Source: Streptomyces flavofungini
GTDB taxonomy: Bacteria > Actinomycetota > Actinomycetes > Streptomycetales > Streptomycetaceae
NCBI RefSeq assembly: GCF_030388665.1
Contig: NZ_CP128846.1
Span: forward strand, 7,142,501 to 7,206,500
DNA: 64,000 nt
Reading direction: 5' to 3'
Part shown: positions 9,262 through 21,106 of the stretch, one piece after another
Position numbering within the stretch: position 1 is the first letter of the stretch
Layout: each line of letters begins with the position of its first letter
The notes under the pieces: generated by a model
What the model was told of the DNA's origin: nothing
Seen by the model: the letters and a program-made list of their open reading frames with translations, nothing else
Database searches by the model: none
Position numbers and translations under genes: made by a program

Positions 9262-10241
9262 CGGCAGCGGTGAAGGACGAGATCTCCCGGCTCCCCGTCA
9301 CCCGGACCTGCTGCAGAAAAGCAGAGGTCTCGTCGATCCTGCGGTTCGCGGGCGGTCTGCACCTGGTGAGCGGCCGCATCGTGATCGAGGCGGAGCTGGA
9401 CACCGCGATGGCGGCGCGCCGCCTCAAGCGGGACATCCTGGAGATCTTCGGGCACAGCTCGGAGCTGATCGTGATGGCCCCCGGCGGCCTGCGCCGCGGC
9501 TCGCGCTACGTCGTTCGAGTGGTCGCGGGCGGCGACCAGCTGGCCCGCCAGACCGGCCTGGTGGACGGCCGCGGCCGGCCCATCCGCGGCCTGCCCCCGC
9601 AGGTGGTCTCGGGGGCCACCTGCGACGCCGAGGCGGCCTGGCGCGGCGCCTTCCTCGCGCACGGCTCGCTGACCGAGCCCGGCCGCTCCTCCTCCCTGGA
9701 GGTGACCTGCCCGGGGCCCGAGGCGGCGCTCGCGCTGGTCGGGGCGGCCCGGCGGCTGCAGATCGCCGCGAAGGCCCGTGAGGTGCGCGGTGTGGACCGC
9801 GTCGTCGTCCGGGACGGGGACGCCATCGGCGCCCTGCTGACCCGGCTCGGTGCCCATGAGTCGGTGCTCGCCTGGGAGGAGCGGCGGATGCGGCGCGAGG
9901 TCCGCGCCACCGCCAACCGCCTCGCCAACTTCGACGACGCCAACCTGCGCCGCTCGGCCCGTGCCGCCGTCGCCGCGGGCGCCCGGGTGCAGCGCGCCCT
10001 GGAGATCCTCGGCGAGGAGGTGCCCGAGCACCTCGCGGCCGCCGGCCGACTGCGCATGGAGCACAAGCAGGCCTCCCTGGAGGAGCTGGGCGCGCTCGCC
10101 GACCCGCCGCTGACCAAGGACGCCGTCGCGGGCCGCATCCGGCGCCTGCTCGCGATGGCCGACAAGCGGGCGCAGGACCTCGGCATCCCCGGCACGGAGT
10201 CCAACCTGAGCGAGGAGCTCGCCGACAACATGGTCGTCTGA
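9252..10241 (+). CDS. whiA: WhiA sporulation regulator (LAGLIDADG-related DNA-binding protein)
   Basis: A 329-residue regulator needed for sporulation septation in Streptomyces, where it acts with WhiB. It has the WhiA N-terminal region ([19 protein letters not shown]), a degenerate homing-endonuclease-like domain, and a C-terminal helix-turn-helix ([21 protein letters not shown]). The start at 9252 overlaps yvcK and is preceded by GGAAGGA. The last codons encode NMVV before the stop; this exact 3' end is repeated twice more downstream as a tandem duplication. Length and gene order match the family. Confidence 0.97.
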   Translation: MAMTAAVKDEISRLPVTRTCCRKAEVSSILRFAGGLHLVSGRIVIEAELDTAMAARRLKRDILEIFGHSSELIVMAPGGLRRGSRYVVRVVAGGDQLARQTGLVDGRGRPIRGLPPQVVSGATCDAEAAWRGAFLAHGSLTEPGRSSSLEVTCPGPEAALALVGAARRLQIAAKAREVRGVDRVVVRDGDAIGALLTRLGAHESVLAWEERRMRREVRATANRLANFDDANLRRSARAAVAAGARVQRALEILGEEVPEHLAAAGRLRMEHKQASLEELGALADPPLTKDAVAGRIRRLLAMADKRAQDLGIPGTESNLSEELADNMVV

Positions 10242-10290
10242 GCCGCCGCATGGTTGTCTGAGCCGTCGCATGGTCGTCTGAGACCGCCGC
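10230..10290 (+). repeat. Triplicated whiA 3' end (20-bp unit)
   Basis: Units at 10230-10249, 10250-10269 and 10270-10290 all read ATGGTYGTCTGAG followed by a C/G-rich tail. Unit 1 is the real end of whiA, including its stop; units 2 and 3 repeat it with one or two changes each. The protein is not extended because the first stop is kept. Confidence 0.85.
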
Positions 10291-10296
10291 ACCCCC

Positions 10297-10332
10297 GAAG
10301 CCGCCGGTGGCCCCATGGGCCCCGGCGGCTTC
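10297..10332 (+). terminator. Terminator of the uvrC-rapZ-yvcK-whiA operon
   Basis: GAAGCCGCCGG at 10297-10307 pairs perfectly with CCGGCGGCTTC at 10322-10332, and the enclosed segment can extend the hairpin through GGCCC/GGGCC. No U-tract follows, as is usual in Streptomyces. Confidence 0.75.
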
Positions 10333-10384
10333 CGCGTGCCCGGAGAACCTCGCGGCCCGGCCGGGGAGCCGCTCACCCGCCGTA

Positions 10385-10413
10385 TTGACATGATCATGAA
10401 GCGTGACGAGCCT
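10385..10413 (+). promoter_or_regulatory. Probable vegetative promoter of the M14 carboxypeptidase gene
   Basis: A perfect -35, TTGACA at 10385-10390, is followed after 17 bases by GAGCCT at 10408-10413, a weak -10. A 10-bp palindrome CATGATCATG (10389-10398) overlaps the end of the -35 and the spacer and could be a repressor site. Confidence 0.5.
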
Positions 10414-10456
10414 GGCGTTCGCGCACACACGTGCCGGACAACTGCAAGGGGGGCTC

Positions 10457-13426
10457 ATGAGACGAAGAGCGAGCGCGAGATCCGTCCTCGCCGCGAGCGC
10501 ACTGCTCGTCGGCGGACTCGCCGCCGCACCGCACGCCCAGGCGAGCGGACCGGCCAAGGCTTCGGCAGCCGACGACCCGGCGGCCGTCAAGGTCTACCGG
10601 GCCGACGTCACCAAGAAGCAGATACCGATCCTGATCGAGGCGGGCCAGGACGCCCATGAACTCGCCGGACAGGCGCCCGAACGCGGCACCGGCCGCGTCG
10701 AGCTGTACCTGACCGAGGGCCAGGCCGACGCGATCGAGCGCAAGGGCGTCGACCTCAGCGAGCACAAGGTGTCCGCCGCCGCCGCGAAGCGGGTGAAGGC
10801 CGCGGGGGACGGCGTCTACAGGCCGTACAGCGGAAAGGGCGGACTCCAGGAGGAGATCGTCAGGACCGGGCAGGCCCACCCCGGCCTCACCAAGGTCGTC
10901 TCCATCGGCAAGACGGTCCAGGGCAAGGACATCCTCGCGCTCAAGCTGTCCAAGAACGCCAAGAAGTCCAAGGACGGCTCCAAGCCCGCCACGCTGTACA
11001 TGTCCAACCAGCACGCGCGCGAGTGGATCACCCCCGAGATGACCCGCCGCCTGATGCACCACTACCTGGACAACTACGGCAAGGACAAGCGGATCACCAA
11101 GCTCGTGAACTCCACCGAGCTGTGGTTCGTGCTCTCCGCCAACCCCGACGGCTACGACTTCACGCACGCGGCCGGAGGCGACCGGCAGTGGCGCAAGAAC
11201 CTCCGTGACATCGACGGCGACGGCAGGACGGCCCCCGGTGACGGCGTCGACCTGAACCGCAACTTCGCCTACAAGTGGGGCTACGACAACGAGGGTTCCT
11301 CGCCCGAGGCGTCCTCGGAGACCTACCGCGGCACCGGACCGATGTCCGAGCCCGAGACCAGGGCGATCGACCGCTTCCAGAAGCGCATCGGCTTCACGTA
11401 CGGCATCAACTACCATTCCGCCGCCGAACTGATCCTCTACGGAGTGGGCTGGCAGGTCGCCACCCCCACCCCGGACGACGTGCTCTACAAGGCGCTCGCC
11501 GGCACCCCCGAGAAGCCGGCCGTCCCCGGCTACCACCCGCAGGTGTCCTCCGAGCTGTACACCACCAACGGCGAGGCCGACGGCCACGCGGGCAACGTCA
11601 ACGGCATCCCGATGTTCACGCCGGAGATGTCCACCTGCCAGACCGCCTCGAACGTGGACCCCGATGACGCCTGGCGGCCCCAGGACTGCGCCTCCATCTT
11701 CACCTTCCCCGACGACGAGAAGCTGATCCAGCAGGAGTTCGCGAAGAACGTCCCCTTCGCGCTCGCCGTCGCCGAGACCGCACTCCACCCCGACCGGCCC
11801 GTGTCGGTCACCGGCATCGAAGCCCCCGACTTCACGCCCGACGCCTTCAGCGCGTCGTACGCGCGCAGAGGCGGCCAGGAAGTCGCCGTCACCGCCCGCA
11901 AGTCCGTGCGCTCCAAGGAGCTCAACTACCGGATCAACGGCGGCCGTACGCACGACGAGAAGCTCAAGGCCTGGAAGGGCGGCGAGACCTACGGCGGCGA
12001 GGACAACCTGTACTTCGACCAGTACCGCGCCGAGGTCGAGGGCGCCCGCGCGGGTGACAAGGTCGAGGTGTGGTTCAGCGGGCGCGACAAGAAGGGGAAG
12101 AAGGGCCGCACCCAGAGCGAGCACTTCACGTACACCGTGGCCGAACGCCCCAAGGCGAGCACCCTCGTCGTCGCCGAGGAAGGCGCCCCCGCCACCCAGA
12201 CCCAGAAGTACGTCGACGCCCTGAAGGCGGGCGGACGCTCGGCCGCCGTGTGGGACGTCGCCAAGCAGGGCGTCCCGCACCCGCTCGGGGTCCTCTCGCA
12301 CTTCTCCGCCGTCGTCCACCACACCGGCGATTCCGTGCCCGGCGCGCCCACCCAGCTCGCCCTGCGCGCCTACCTCAACGAGGGCGGCAAGCTGGTCGAG
12401 TCCGGCGAGCGGACCGGCAGCGACGTCGACCTCGGCGAAGCCCTCACCGACGACTTCGCGCAGTACTACCTGGGCGCCTACGAACGCCTCTCCGCGCCCG
12501 ACGCCAAGAGCTTCAGCGGCGCGGGGGCGCTCGCCGGGGCGAACGGCGCGCTCGGCGCGGCCGAGGGCAACCCGCTGGACAAGGCGGGCCGCTTCACCGT
12601 CACCTCCGACACCCTGCCCGCCAAGGAGTTCCCGCAGTTCAAGAGCGCCGCGGGCGGCTCCTACCCCGGTCTCAGCAACCCCTACGCGCCCTTCGCGGGC
12701 CAGGGCATGGCCTCGGCGACCCACGCCGACCGGGACTACAAGCGGCTCACCCGCACCTTCGACCTGACCGGCGTCACGGCCGCCGACAAGCCGGAGCTGC
12801 GGCTCGCCCTGAACTGGAACCTGGAGCCCGGCTTCGACCACGGCCTGCTCGAGGCGCACACCACGGGCGCCGACGACTGGACCACGCTGCCCGACCGCAA
12901 CGGCGGCTCCTCGGCCACCGTGCCCGCTCAGTGCGCGGCCGGGTTCTTCATCAACGGCCACCCCTTCCTCAAGCACTACCTGACGCAGAGTGCCACGGGC
13001 TGCGCGGCGAGCGGCAGCAGCGGCTCCTGGAACAGCTTCACCGGCTCCTCCGGCGGCTGGAAGCAGGTCGCCTTCGACCTCGGCGCCTACGCGGGCAAGA
13101 AGGTGGAGGTGTCGCTCAGCGCCGTCACCGACCCCGGCAGCGGCGGCCGCGGTCTGTTCGCCGACAACGCCCAGCTGGTCGTCGGCGGCAGCGCCACCGA
13201 GACCGAGGGATTCGAGTCCTCGCTCGGCTCCTGGGCCGTCGCCCCGGCCCCGCCCGGAAGCCCCAATATCACGGGCGACTGGGCGCGCACCGGGGAGCTC
13301 TACAAGTCCCACGCCGCGATCACAGCGCGTGACAGCGTGCTGCTCGGCTTCGGCCTCGAACACCTCCCCTCGGCGGCCGACCGGGCCCGGCTCCTGGGCA
13401 AGGCACTGGACCACCTGCGCCGCTGA
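10457..13426 (+). CDS. Secreted M14-family zinc carboxypeptidase
   Basis: A 989-residue exported metallopeptidase. An Arg-rich start and hydrophobic stretch to about residue 30 form the signal peptide. The M14 catalytic domain follows a propeptide: zinc ligands His186 and Glu189 (NQHAREW), His320 (NYHSAAE), substrate-binding DLNRNFAY and catalytic Glu390 (FTPEMST). The C-terminal half, after about residue 450, appears to be beta-rich accessory domains. ATG 10457 is chosen over an in-frame upstream start because AAGGGGGG precedes it. Likely role is extracellular protein degradation for nutrition. Confidence 0.88.
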   Translation: MRRRASARSVLAASALLVGGLAAAPHAQASGPAKASAADDPAAVKVYRADVTKKQIPILIEAGQDAHELAGQAPERGTGRVELYLTEGQADAIERKGVDLSEHKVSAAAAKRVKAAGDGVYRPYSGKGGLQEEIVRTGQAHPGLTKVVSIGKTVQGKDILALKLSKNAKKSKDGSKPATLYMSNQHAREWITPEMTRRLMHHYLDNYGKDKRITKLVNSTELWFVLSANPDGYDFTHAAGGDRQWRKNLRDIDGDGRTAPGDGVDLNRNFAYKWGYDNEGSSPEASSETYRGTGPMSEPETRAIDRFQKRIGFTYGINYHSAAELILYGVGWQVATPTPDDVLYKALAGTPEKPAVPGYHPQVSSELYTTNGEADGHAGNVNGIPMFTPEMSTCQTASNVDPDDAWRPQDCASIFTFPDDEKLIQQEFAKNVPFALAVAETALHPDRPVSVTGIEAPDFTPDAFSASYARRGGQEVAVTARKSVRSKELNYRINGGRTHDEKLKAWKGGETYGGEDNLYFDQYRAEVEGARAGDKVEVWFSGRDKKGKKGRTQSEHFTYTVAERPKASTLVVAEEGAPATQTQKYVDALKAGGRSAAVWDVAKQGVPHPLGVLSHFSAVVHHTGDSVPGAPTQLALRAYLNEGGKLVESGERTGSDVDLGEALTDDFAQYYLGAYERLSAPDAKSFSGAGALAGANGALGAAEGNPLDKAGRFTVTSDTLPAKEFPQFKSAAGGSYPGLSNPYAPFAGQGMASATHADRDYKRLTRTFDLTGVTAADKPELRLALNWNLEPGFDHGLLEAHTTGADDWTTLPDRNGGSSATVPAQCAAGFFINGHPFLKHYLTQSATGCAASGSSGSWNSFTGSSGGWKQVAFDLGAYAGKKVEVSLSAVTDPGSGGRGLFADNAQLVVGGSATETEGFESSLGSWAVAPAPPGSPNITGDWARTGELYKSHAAITARDSVLLGFGLEHLPSAADRARLLGKALDHLRR

Positions 13427-13438
13427 CGCTGCGTAGTC

Positions 13439-13452
13439 GGGACCAAGGTCCC
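13439..13452 (+). terminator. Short hairpin after the carboxypeptidase gene
   Basis: GGGACC and GGTCCC, separated by AA, lie 13 bases after the stop. The loop is very short, so this is only a candidate terminator. Confidence 0.3.
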
Positions 13453-13538
13453 GGTGGCCGGTGCCCCTACTGGGGGGTACGGGCCATCGGGTCTCCGGGG
13501 CCCCTGTCGATGTCACCCCGGAGCCGCCGGAGAGGTAG

Positions 13539-14624
<1,086 letters not shown>

Positions 14625-14663
14625 GCGGGCAGCGGCTCAGAGCCAGGCATCTCGATGTGAGCA

Positions 14664-14703
14664 CAGGGTCCGGACGGTGCAGTGTCGCGCCGTTCGGGCC
14701 CTG
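14664..14703 (+). promoter_or_regulatory. Imperfect intercistronic hairpin between gap and pgk
   Basis: CAGGGTCCGGACGG at 14664-14677 faces CCGTTCGGGCCCTG at 14690-14703 with two or three mismatches. It could be a partial terminator or RNA processing site within the glycolytic operon. Confidence 0.4.
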
Positions 14704-14748
14704 TCGCGTGAGCACCCCTCAAGAAGTCCCAGTCACGGAGTCCTATTC

Positions 14749-15960
14749 ATGAAGACGATCGACGAACTTCTCGCCGCCGGTGTCGCGGGCAAGCGGGTCT
14801 TCGTCCGCGCCGACCTCAACGTGCCGCTCGACGGTACGACGATCACCGACGACGGCCGCATCCGCGCGGTCCTGCCCACCGTCAAGGCGCTCGCCGACGC
14901 GGGCGCCCGCGTGGTCGTCGCCTCGCACCTGGGCCGCCCCAAGGGTGCCCCGGACCCGGCGTTCTCGCTGGCCCCGGCCGCGGCGCGGATCGGTGAACTC
15001 CTGAGTGCCGACGTCCGGTTCGCCACCGACACCGTCGGCGACTCGGCCAAGGCCACGGTCGCCGGCCTCGCCGACGGCCAGGTCGCCGTCATCGAGAACC
15101 TGCGCTTCAACGCGGGCGAGACCTCCAAGGACGACGCCGAGCGCGGTGCCTTCGCCGACCAGCTCGCGGCCCTGGCCGATGTCTACGTAGGCGACGGTTT
15201 CGGCGCGGTGCACCGCAAGCACGCCTCCGTGTTCGACCTGCCGGGCCGTCTGCCGCACTACGCCGGCTACCTCATCGCCACCGAGGTCGGCGTCCTGAAG
15301 AAGCTCACCGACGACGTCGAGCGGCCCTACGCCGTCGTCCTCGGCGGTGCCAAGGTCTCCGACAAGCTCGGTGTGATCGACCACCTCCTGGAGAAGGCCG
15401 ACCGCATCCTCATCGGGGGCGGCATGGCGTACACCTTCCTCAAGGCCCAGGGCCACGAGGTCGGCATCTCCCTCCTGCAGGAGGACCAGATCCCGGCCGT
15501 GCTCGGCTACCTCAAGCGCGCCGAGGAGAAGGGCGTCGAGTTCGTGCTCCCCGTCGACGTCCTGGTCTCGACGGAGTTCCCGGACCTGAAGACCAAGGCT
15601 CCGGCCAACCCCACCACGGTCGCCGCGGACGCCATCCCGGCCGACCAGGAGGGCCTCGACATCGGCCCCGAGACCCGCAAGCTCTACGCCTCGAAGCTCG
15701 CCGACGCCGCCACCGTCTTCTGGAACGGCCCCATGGGCGTCTTCGAGCACCCCGACTACGCCGAGGGCACCAAGGCGGTCGCCCAGGCCCTTCTCGACTC
15801 GTCGGCCTTCACGGTCGTCGGCGGCGGCGACTCCGCCGCGGCCGTGCGCATCCTGGGCTTCGACGAGACCGCATTCGGTCACATCTCGACCGGCGGCGGC
15901 GCCTCCCTCGAATACCTCGAGGGCAAGACGCTCCCCGGTCTCGCCGCACTGGAGAACTGA
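14749..15960 (+). CDS. pgk: Phosphoglycerate kinase
   Basis: Transfers phosphate from 1,3-bisphosphoglycerate to ADP. The 403-residue protein shows the classic N-terminal signature [15 protein letters not shown], the substrate-side ASHLGRPKG, and the nucleotide-site GGGDSAAA near the C-terminus. ATG 14749 has GGAG upstream and matches the usual family start; an upstream in-frame extension is not needed. It is followed by tpiA after eight bases, indicating co-transcription. Confidence 0.97.
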   Translation: MKTIDELLAAGVAGKRVFVRADLNVPLDGTTITDDGRIRAVLPTVKALADAGARVVVASHLGRPKGAPDPAFSLAPAAARIGELLSADVRFATDTVGDSAKATVAGLADGQVAVIENLRFNAGETSKDDAERGAFADQLAALADVYVGDGFGAVHRKHASVFDLPGRLPHYAGYLIATEVGVLKKLTDDVERPYAVVLGGAKVSDKLGVIDHLLEKADRILIGGGMAYTFLKAQGHEVGISLLQEDQIPAVLGYLKRAEEKGVEFVLPVDVLVSTEFPDLKTKAPANPTTVAADAIPADQEGLDIGPETRKLYASKLADAATVFWNGPMGVFEHPDYAEGTKAVAQALLDSSAFTVVGGGDSAAAVRILGFDETAFGHISTGGGASLEYLEGKTLPGLAALEN

Positions 15961-15968
15961 CACCCCTC

Positions 15969-16754
<786 letters not shown>

Positions 16755-16889
16755 CGAGACCAGTGAGTATGCGCTAGCCGCGATACGTCGTACCCTTGCG
16801 GGGTCCGAGGCTTGTTCTCTGAGCCATGGTGCTCACCGAAGAGCTTCGGGCCCCGTCGTCGATTCAGATCCGAGGAAGTTGGTCCAGCC

Positions 16890-17126
16890 GTGGTTATGGG
16901 GTTCTCGATCGCCCTGATCGTCTTCAGCCTGCTGCTGATGCTGCTGGTGCTGATGCACAAGGGCAAGGGCGGCGGCCTTTCCGACATGTTCGGTGGCGGC
17001 ATGCAGTCGTCCGTCGGCGGCTCCTCGGTCGCCGAGCGCAACCTCGACCGCATCACGGTCGTGGTCGGTCTGCTGTGGTTCGCGAGCATTGTCGTGCTCG
17101 GCATCCTGATGAAGGTCAACAACTGA
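16890..17126 (+). CDS. secG: Preprotein translocase subunit SecG
   Basis: A 78-residue component of the SecYEG channel with two membrane helices (FSIALIVFSLLLMLLVLM and ITVVVGLLWFASIVVLGIL) joined by a glycine-rich cytoplasmic loop, the normal SecG layout. GTG 16890 is taken as start because GAGGAA lies upstream; the ATG two codons later is an alternative. It lies downstream of tpiA, an association common in Gram-positive bacteria. The 135-base gap before it may hold its own promoter (TACCCT at 16791-16796 resembles a -10, without a clear -35). Confidence 0.93.
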   Translation: MVMGFSIALIVFSLLLMLLVLMHKGKGGGLSDMFGGGMQSSVGGSSVAERNLDRITVVVGLLWFASIVVLGILMKVNN

Positions 17127-17183
17127 CAGCAGTTGGGTGCCGCCCGCCCTTTCGGCTGCGGTCCTGTTCGCTGTCCCGCTCAT

Positions 17184-17230
17184 AGCCCCATGTTCAGTAC
17201 GCGCCCCCGTGCGCGGCTTATCATGGGGCT
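17184..17230. terminator. Long hairpin between secG and the RbpA-family gene
   Basis: AGCCCCATG at 17184-17192 pairs perfectly with CATGGGGCT at 17222-17230, and an inner CGCGC/GCGCG stem lies between. Its position 57 bases after secG fits a terminator for the glycolytic cluster; the branched shape could also act as a leader element. Confidence 0.55.
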
Positions 17231-17261
17231 TGCGTGTCGGGGTGGGGTGTAACTCCCAACA

Positions 17262-17290
17262 CTGGACGCGCGTTGGGCCTTACGTAGACT
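17262..17290 (+). promoter_or_regulatory. Possible promoter of the RbpA-family gene
   Basis: CTGGAC at 17262-17267 and TAGACT at 17285-17290 are spaced by 17 bases, giving a recognisable vegetative -10 and weak -35 about 80 bases before the start. No clear GGAAT/GTT SigR-type pair was found. Confidence 0.35.
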
Positions 17291-17377
17291 GAGGCACCCG
17301 CAGCGGAGCCGGCAGTCGACCCCGCGGCGCAGCCGCCGTTCGACACAGGCAGCACCATCACGCAGGGAGTTACGACC

Positions 17378-17713
17378 GTGGCAAGTGGCAACGCGATCCG
17401 GGGAAGCCGGGTCGGGGCGGGGCCGATGGGCGAGGCCGAGCGCGGCGAGTCCGCGCCGCGGCTGCGCATCTCCTTCTGGTGCTCCAACGGGCACGAGACG
17501 CAGCCGAGCTTCGCCAGCGACGCGCAGGTCCCCGACACCTGGGACTGCCCCCGCTGCGGCTTTCCGGCGGGCCAGGACCGGGACAACCCCCCGGACCCGC
17601 CGCGCACCGAGCCGTACAAAACACACCTGGCGTACGTGCGCGAGCGGCGCAGCGACGCGGACGGCGAGGCCATCCTCGCGGAAGCGCTCGCCAAACTGCG
17701 GGGCGAGATCTAG
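17378..17713 (+). CDS. RbpA-family RNA polymerase-binding protein
   Basis: A 111-residue actinobacterial RNA polymerase-binding protein. The core has a zinc-site pattern (CSNGHE then CPRC) and a C-terminal helix region (YKTHLAYVRERRSDAD) of the kind that contacts principal sigma factors. The sequence differs clearly from canonical Streptomyces RbpA as I remember it (longer, with a CEKGH motif), so this is probably a second paralogue rather than rbpA itself; I therefore give no symbol. GTG 17378 is preceded by AGGGAG. It is monocistronic, between two strong hairpins. Confidence 0.75.
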   Translation: MASGNAIRGSRVGAGPMGEAERGESAPRLRISFWCSNGHETQPSFASDAQVPDTWDCPRCGFPAGQDRDNPPDPPRTEPYKTHLAYVRERRSDADGEAILAEALAKLRGEI

Positions 17714-17722
17714 GACTTGAGA

Positions 17723-17752
17723 CCGGCCGGACACCCTCGGGTGCCCGGCCGG
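17723..17752 (+). terminator. Terminator of the RbpA-family gene
   Basis: CCGGCCGGACACCC at 17723-17736 pairs with GGGTGCCCGGCCGG at 17739-17752 with one mismatch and a two-base nominal loop, just 10 bases after the stop. Confidence 0.75.
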
Positions 17753-17935
17753 AGCTGTCTGCCCTCCCGAGCCGCGGCCACATGTCGGCTTCCCACGTCG
17801 AAGCCGCTGGTCAGCGCCGCGCCCGACCTCGATGTCAGTGGTGGCCGCTACGGTTTGACCGTGGCTCGGTGAACCCTCACAGACCTCGGGGGACCGCCGT
17901 GCCGTGGATGAACCACGGGGTGGGGAGGGGGAGTT

Positions 17936-19192
17936 GTGACGGTTGCTGTCCAAGTGGGCGGGACGGGCGAGCGAAGTGTCGCCTGGCGCGGTGGGTTCGG
18001 GCGGCTGTGGGGCGCCGCGGTGCTCTCCAGCTTCGGGGACTCGCTGCGCAAGGCCGCGCTGCCGCTGCTCGCCGCTTCCCTCACCGACGACCCGCTGCTC
18101 ATCGTGTCGGTGACCGCCTGCGGCTATCTGCCGTGGCTGGTGTTCGGACTGGTCGGGGGTGCCGTGGCCGACCGGGTGGACCAGCGGCGGGCCATGTGGG
18201 CCGTGGACGTGGCGCGGGGGCTGCTCGTGGCGGTCTTCGCCGTGGCCGTCGCCGCGGGGCACGCCACGATCGGGCTGCTCATCGCCCTCGCCCTGGTGCT
18301 CACGACACTCCAGACGCTGTTCGACAACGCCGCCACGGCCCTCCTGCCCGCCCTCGTGGACCGCACCGCCCTGGCCAGCGCCAACGCCCGGCTCCTGACC
18401 GGCCAGCAACTCGCAGGCGGCCTCCTCGCCGCCCCCGCCGTGCCCCTGCTGCTCACCGCGTCCGACTCCCTGCCGTACGCGGCCGACGCGGCCACCTACC
18501 TCCTCGCGGCGGCACTCGTGGCGTCCCTCAGGGTGCCCGCCCCCGAGCACCCGCCCAGACCCGCCGGGGCCACGCTGCGCTCCGACATCGCCGACGGGCT
18601 GCGCGCCCTGTGGCGGGACCGGGCGCTGCGCGGCCTGTGCGCGGCCACCGCGCTGTGCAACGTGGGCATGGGCGCCCTCATCGCCACCCTCGTCGTCCTC
18701 GTCACCGGCTGGCTCGACGCGGGCAGCGGCGGGTACGCGGCGGCGATGACGGCCTACGCCGCCGGGAGCCTGGCCGGCGGGGTGCTCGCGGGACGGCTCG
18801 CGCGCCGCCTCGGCCGCATCCGCGGCGTGCTCGTCGCCGGGACGGCCCAGATCGCCGCGCTCGTCGTGATGGGCACGGTGCGCAGCACAGGGGCGCTGGT
18901 CGCCGCGATGGCCCTGTTCGGCGTCATGGGCATGGTGTGGAACGTGAGCACCAGGACTCTGATGCAGGAGCGCGGACCCGCCGAGATGCTGGGCCGGATC
19001 AGCTCCGCGTTCCGGACCCTCGCCATCGCCGGGGCGCCCCTCGGAGCGCTGCTCGGCGGGGCCGCGGCGGCCCTGTGGGGCGCGAACACCCCGGCGCTGC
19101 TCGCGGCCGTCCTCTTCGTGCTCTCCGTCACCGCGCTGCTGCCCGCGCTTAGGTCGGCCGACAGCGGACAGACAACTCGAACCGCTCGCTGA
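17936..19192 (+). CDS. MFS transporter (drug-efflux type)
   Basis: A 418-residue integral membrane protein with about 12 hydrophobic segments. The loop [15 protein letters not shown] between helices 2 and 3 is the motif A region of the major facilitator superfamily. The overall pattern ([26 protein letters not shown] at the start) resembles macrolide-efflux MFS proteins of the MefA/BsrD group. GTG 17936 follows GGGGGAG. It stands alone between the RbpA-family gene and pgi, without an adjacent regulator. Substrate is not predictable. Confidence 0.8.
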   Translation: MTVAVQVGGTGERSVAWRGGFGRLWGAAVLSSFGDSLRKAALPLLAASLTDDPLLIVSVTACGYLPWLVFGLVGGAVADRVDQRRAMWAVDVARGLLVAVFAVAVAAGHATIGLLIALALVLTTLQTLFDNAATALLPALVDRTALASANARLLTGQQLAGGLLAAPAVPLLLTASDSLPYAADAATYLLAAALVASLRVPAPEHPPRPAGATLRSDIADGLRALWRDRALRGLCAATALCNVGMGALIATLVVLVTGWLDAGSGGYAAAMTAYAAGSLAGGVLAGRLARRLGRIRGVLVAGTAQIAALVVMGTVRSTGALVAAMALFGVMGMVWNVSTRTLMQERGPAEMLGRISSAFRTLAIAGAPLGALLGGAAAALWGANTPALLAAVLFVLSVTALLPALRSADSGQTTRTAR

Positions 19193-19265
19193 TCAATTAG
19201 GTTGGGAGGGCAGCGGGGCGAACGCAACGGTACTCAGGTTGTACGAGAGAAGGCTGAAGTCCGAG

Positions 19266-20969
19266 ATGAACGCAACTGAGAGGGACGCACGGAGCGCTCA
19301 GAACAAGGGCGGTGGTGGGCGACGGGCGGGACGCACCAAGCTGAATCAGACGCCCGAATGGACGGCGCTGGCCAAGCACAAGGAGCAGTTGGGGGAGGTG
19401 CGGCTGCGGGAGCTGTTCGACGCTGATCCGGCGCGCGGCACCGGCTACACCCTCCGGGTGGGCGACCTGCACATCGACTACTCCAAGCACCTGGTGACCG
19501 ACGAGACGCTGACGCTGCTGCGGGAGCTCGCGGTGGCGACGGACGTCTTCGGCCTTCGCGACGCCATGTTCCGCGGCGAGAAGATCAACACCACCGAGGG
19601 CCGCGCGGTCCTGCACACGGCGCTGCGCGCCCCCGCGGGCGCCGCCGTCGAGGTCGACGGCGAGAACGTGGTGCCGGGCGTGCACGCCGTGCTCGACAAG
19701 ATGTCCGCGTTCGCCGACCAGATCCGCTCCGGCGCCTGGACCGGACACACCGGCAAGCGCATCAAGAACATCGTCAACGTCGGCATCGGCGGCTCCGACC
19801 TCGGCCCCGCCATGGCGTACGAGGCCCTGCGGTCCTTCACCGACCGCGACCTGACCGTCCGCTTCGTGTCGAACGTGGACGGCGCCGACCTGCACGAGGC
19901 GATCCGCGACCTGGACGCCGCCGAGACGCTGTTCGTCATCGCCTCCAAGACGTTCACCACGATCGAGACGATCACGAACGCGACCTCCGCGCGGAGCTGG
20001 CTGCTCACCCAGCTCCGGGCGGACGAGAGCGCCGTCGCCAAGCACTTCGTGGCCCTGTCGACGAACACCGACAAGGTCGCCGACTTCGGCATCGACACGG
20101 CCAACATGTTCGAGTTCTGGGACTGGGTCGGCGGCCGGTACTCCTACGACTCGGCGATCGGCCTCGCCCTGATGATCGCCATCGGCCCGGACCGCTTCCG
20201 CGAGATGCTCGACGGGTTCCGGCTCGTCGACGAGCACTTCCGCACGGCGCCCGCCGAGGAGAACGCGCCGCTGCTGCTCGGCCTGCTCGGCGTCTGGTAC
20301 GGCAACTTCCACGACGCGCAGTCGCACGCCGTCCTGCCGTACTCGCACTACCTGTCCAAGTTCACGGCGTACCTCCAGCAGCTCGACATGGAGTCCAACG
20401 GCAAGTCCGTGGACCGCGACGGCGATCCGGTGGGCTGGCAGACCGGTCCGGTGGTGTGGGGCACGCCCGGCACGAACGGGCAGCACGCCTACTACCAGCT
20501 CATTCACCAGGGCACGAAGCTCATCCCTGCCGACTTCATCGGCTTCGCGAAGCCGGTCGAGGACCTGCGGCCGGGCCTGGTCGCCCAGCACGACCTCCTG
20601 ATGGCCAACTTCTTCGCGCAGACACAGGCGCTGGCCTTCGGCAAGACGCCCGACGAGGTCCGCGCGGAGGGCGTGCCCGAGGAGCTGGTGCCCCACAAGA
20701 CGTTCCAGGGCAACCATCCGACGACGACGATCCTCGCGAGCGAGCTGACCCCGTCGGTCCTCGGCCAGCTCATCGCGCTGTACGAGCACAAGGTGTTCGT
20801 CCAGGGCGCCGTCTGGAACATCGACTCCTTCGACCAGTGGGGCGTCGAGCTGGGCAAGGTCCTCGCCAAGCGCGTGGAGCCCGCCCTGACGGAGGGCGCG
20901 GACGTACCGGGCCTGGACGCGTCCACGACGGCGCTGGTCGCCAAGTACCGGGAGCTGCGCGGGCGTTGA
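19266..20969 (+). CDS. pgi: Glucose-6-phosphate isomerase
   Basis: Interconverts glucose-6-phosphate and fructose-6-phosphate. The 567-residue protein contains [18 protein letters not shown], the signature [12 protein letters not shown] and the [13 protein letters not shown] segment of the family. ATG 19266 gives an N-terminus [10 protein letters not shown] slightly longer than in relatives, with a basic Gly/Arg-rich stretch before the conserved [10 protein letters not shown]. It feeds both glycolysis and, in reverse, the pentose-phosphate operon that lies 0.7 kb downstream on the other strand. Confidence 0.96.
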   Translation: MNATERDARSAQNKGGGGRRAGRTKLNQTPEWTALAKHKEQLGEVRLRELFDADPARGTGYTLRVGDLHIDYSKHLVTDETLTLLRELAVATDVFGLRDAMFRGEKINTTEGRAVLHTALRAPAGAAVEVDGENVVPGVHAVLDKMSAFADQIRSGAWTGHTGKRIKNIVNVGIGGSDLGPAMAYEALRSFTDRDLTVRFVSNVDGADLHEAIRDLDAAETLFVIASKTFTTIETITNATSARSWLLTQLRADESAVAKHFVALSTNTDKVADFGIDTANMFEFWDWVGGRYSYDSAIGLALMIAIGPDRFREMLDGFRLVDEHFRTAPAEENAPLLLGLLGVWYGNFHDAQSHAVLPYSHYLSKFTAYLQQLDMESNGKSVDRDGDPVGWQTGPVVWGTPGTNGQHAYYQLIHQGTKLIPADFIGFAKPVEDLRPGLVAQHDLLMANFFAQTQALAFGKTPDEVRAEGVPEELVPHKTFQGNHPTTTILASELTPSVLGQLIALYEHKVFVQGAVWNIDSFDQWGVELGKVLAKRVEPALTEGADVPGLDASTTALVAKYRELRGR

Positions 20970-21106
20970 TCCCACGGCTCGCCGGTGGCGTCCCGGCCTG
21001 CGAAGCCCGGGGCGCCTGGCCCGCGCTGCCCCGTCAACATCCGCCTTCACTCGGATGGCTGACGCGGAGGCGGTCCAGGCGGCAGAGGGCGGGTCACCGC
21101 TGAAGC

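Noticed and set aside
16755..16889. Possible tRNA-like structure between tpiA and secG
   Set aside because: No acceptor stem or T-loop with GTTCRA could be built; only weak hairpins.
17340..17400. SigR-type (GGAAT/GTT) promoter ahead of the RbpA-family gene
   Set aside because: No GGAAY hexamer at the required distance from a GTT element was found.
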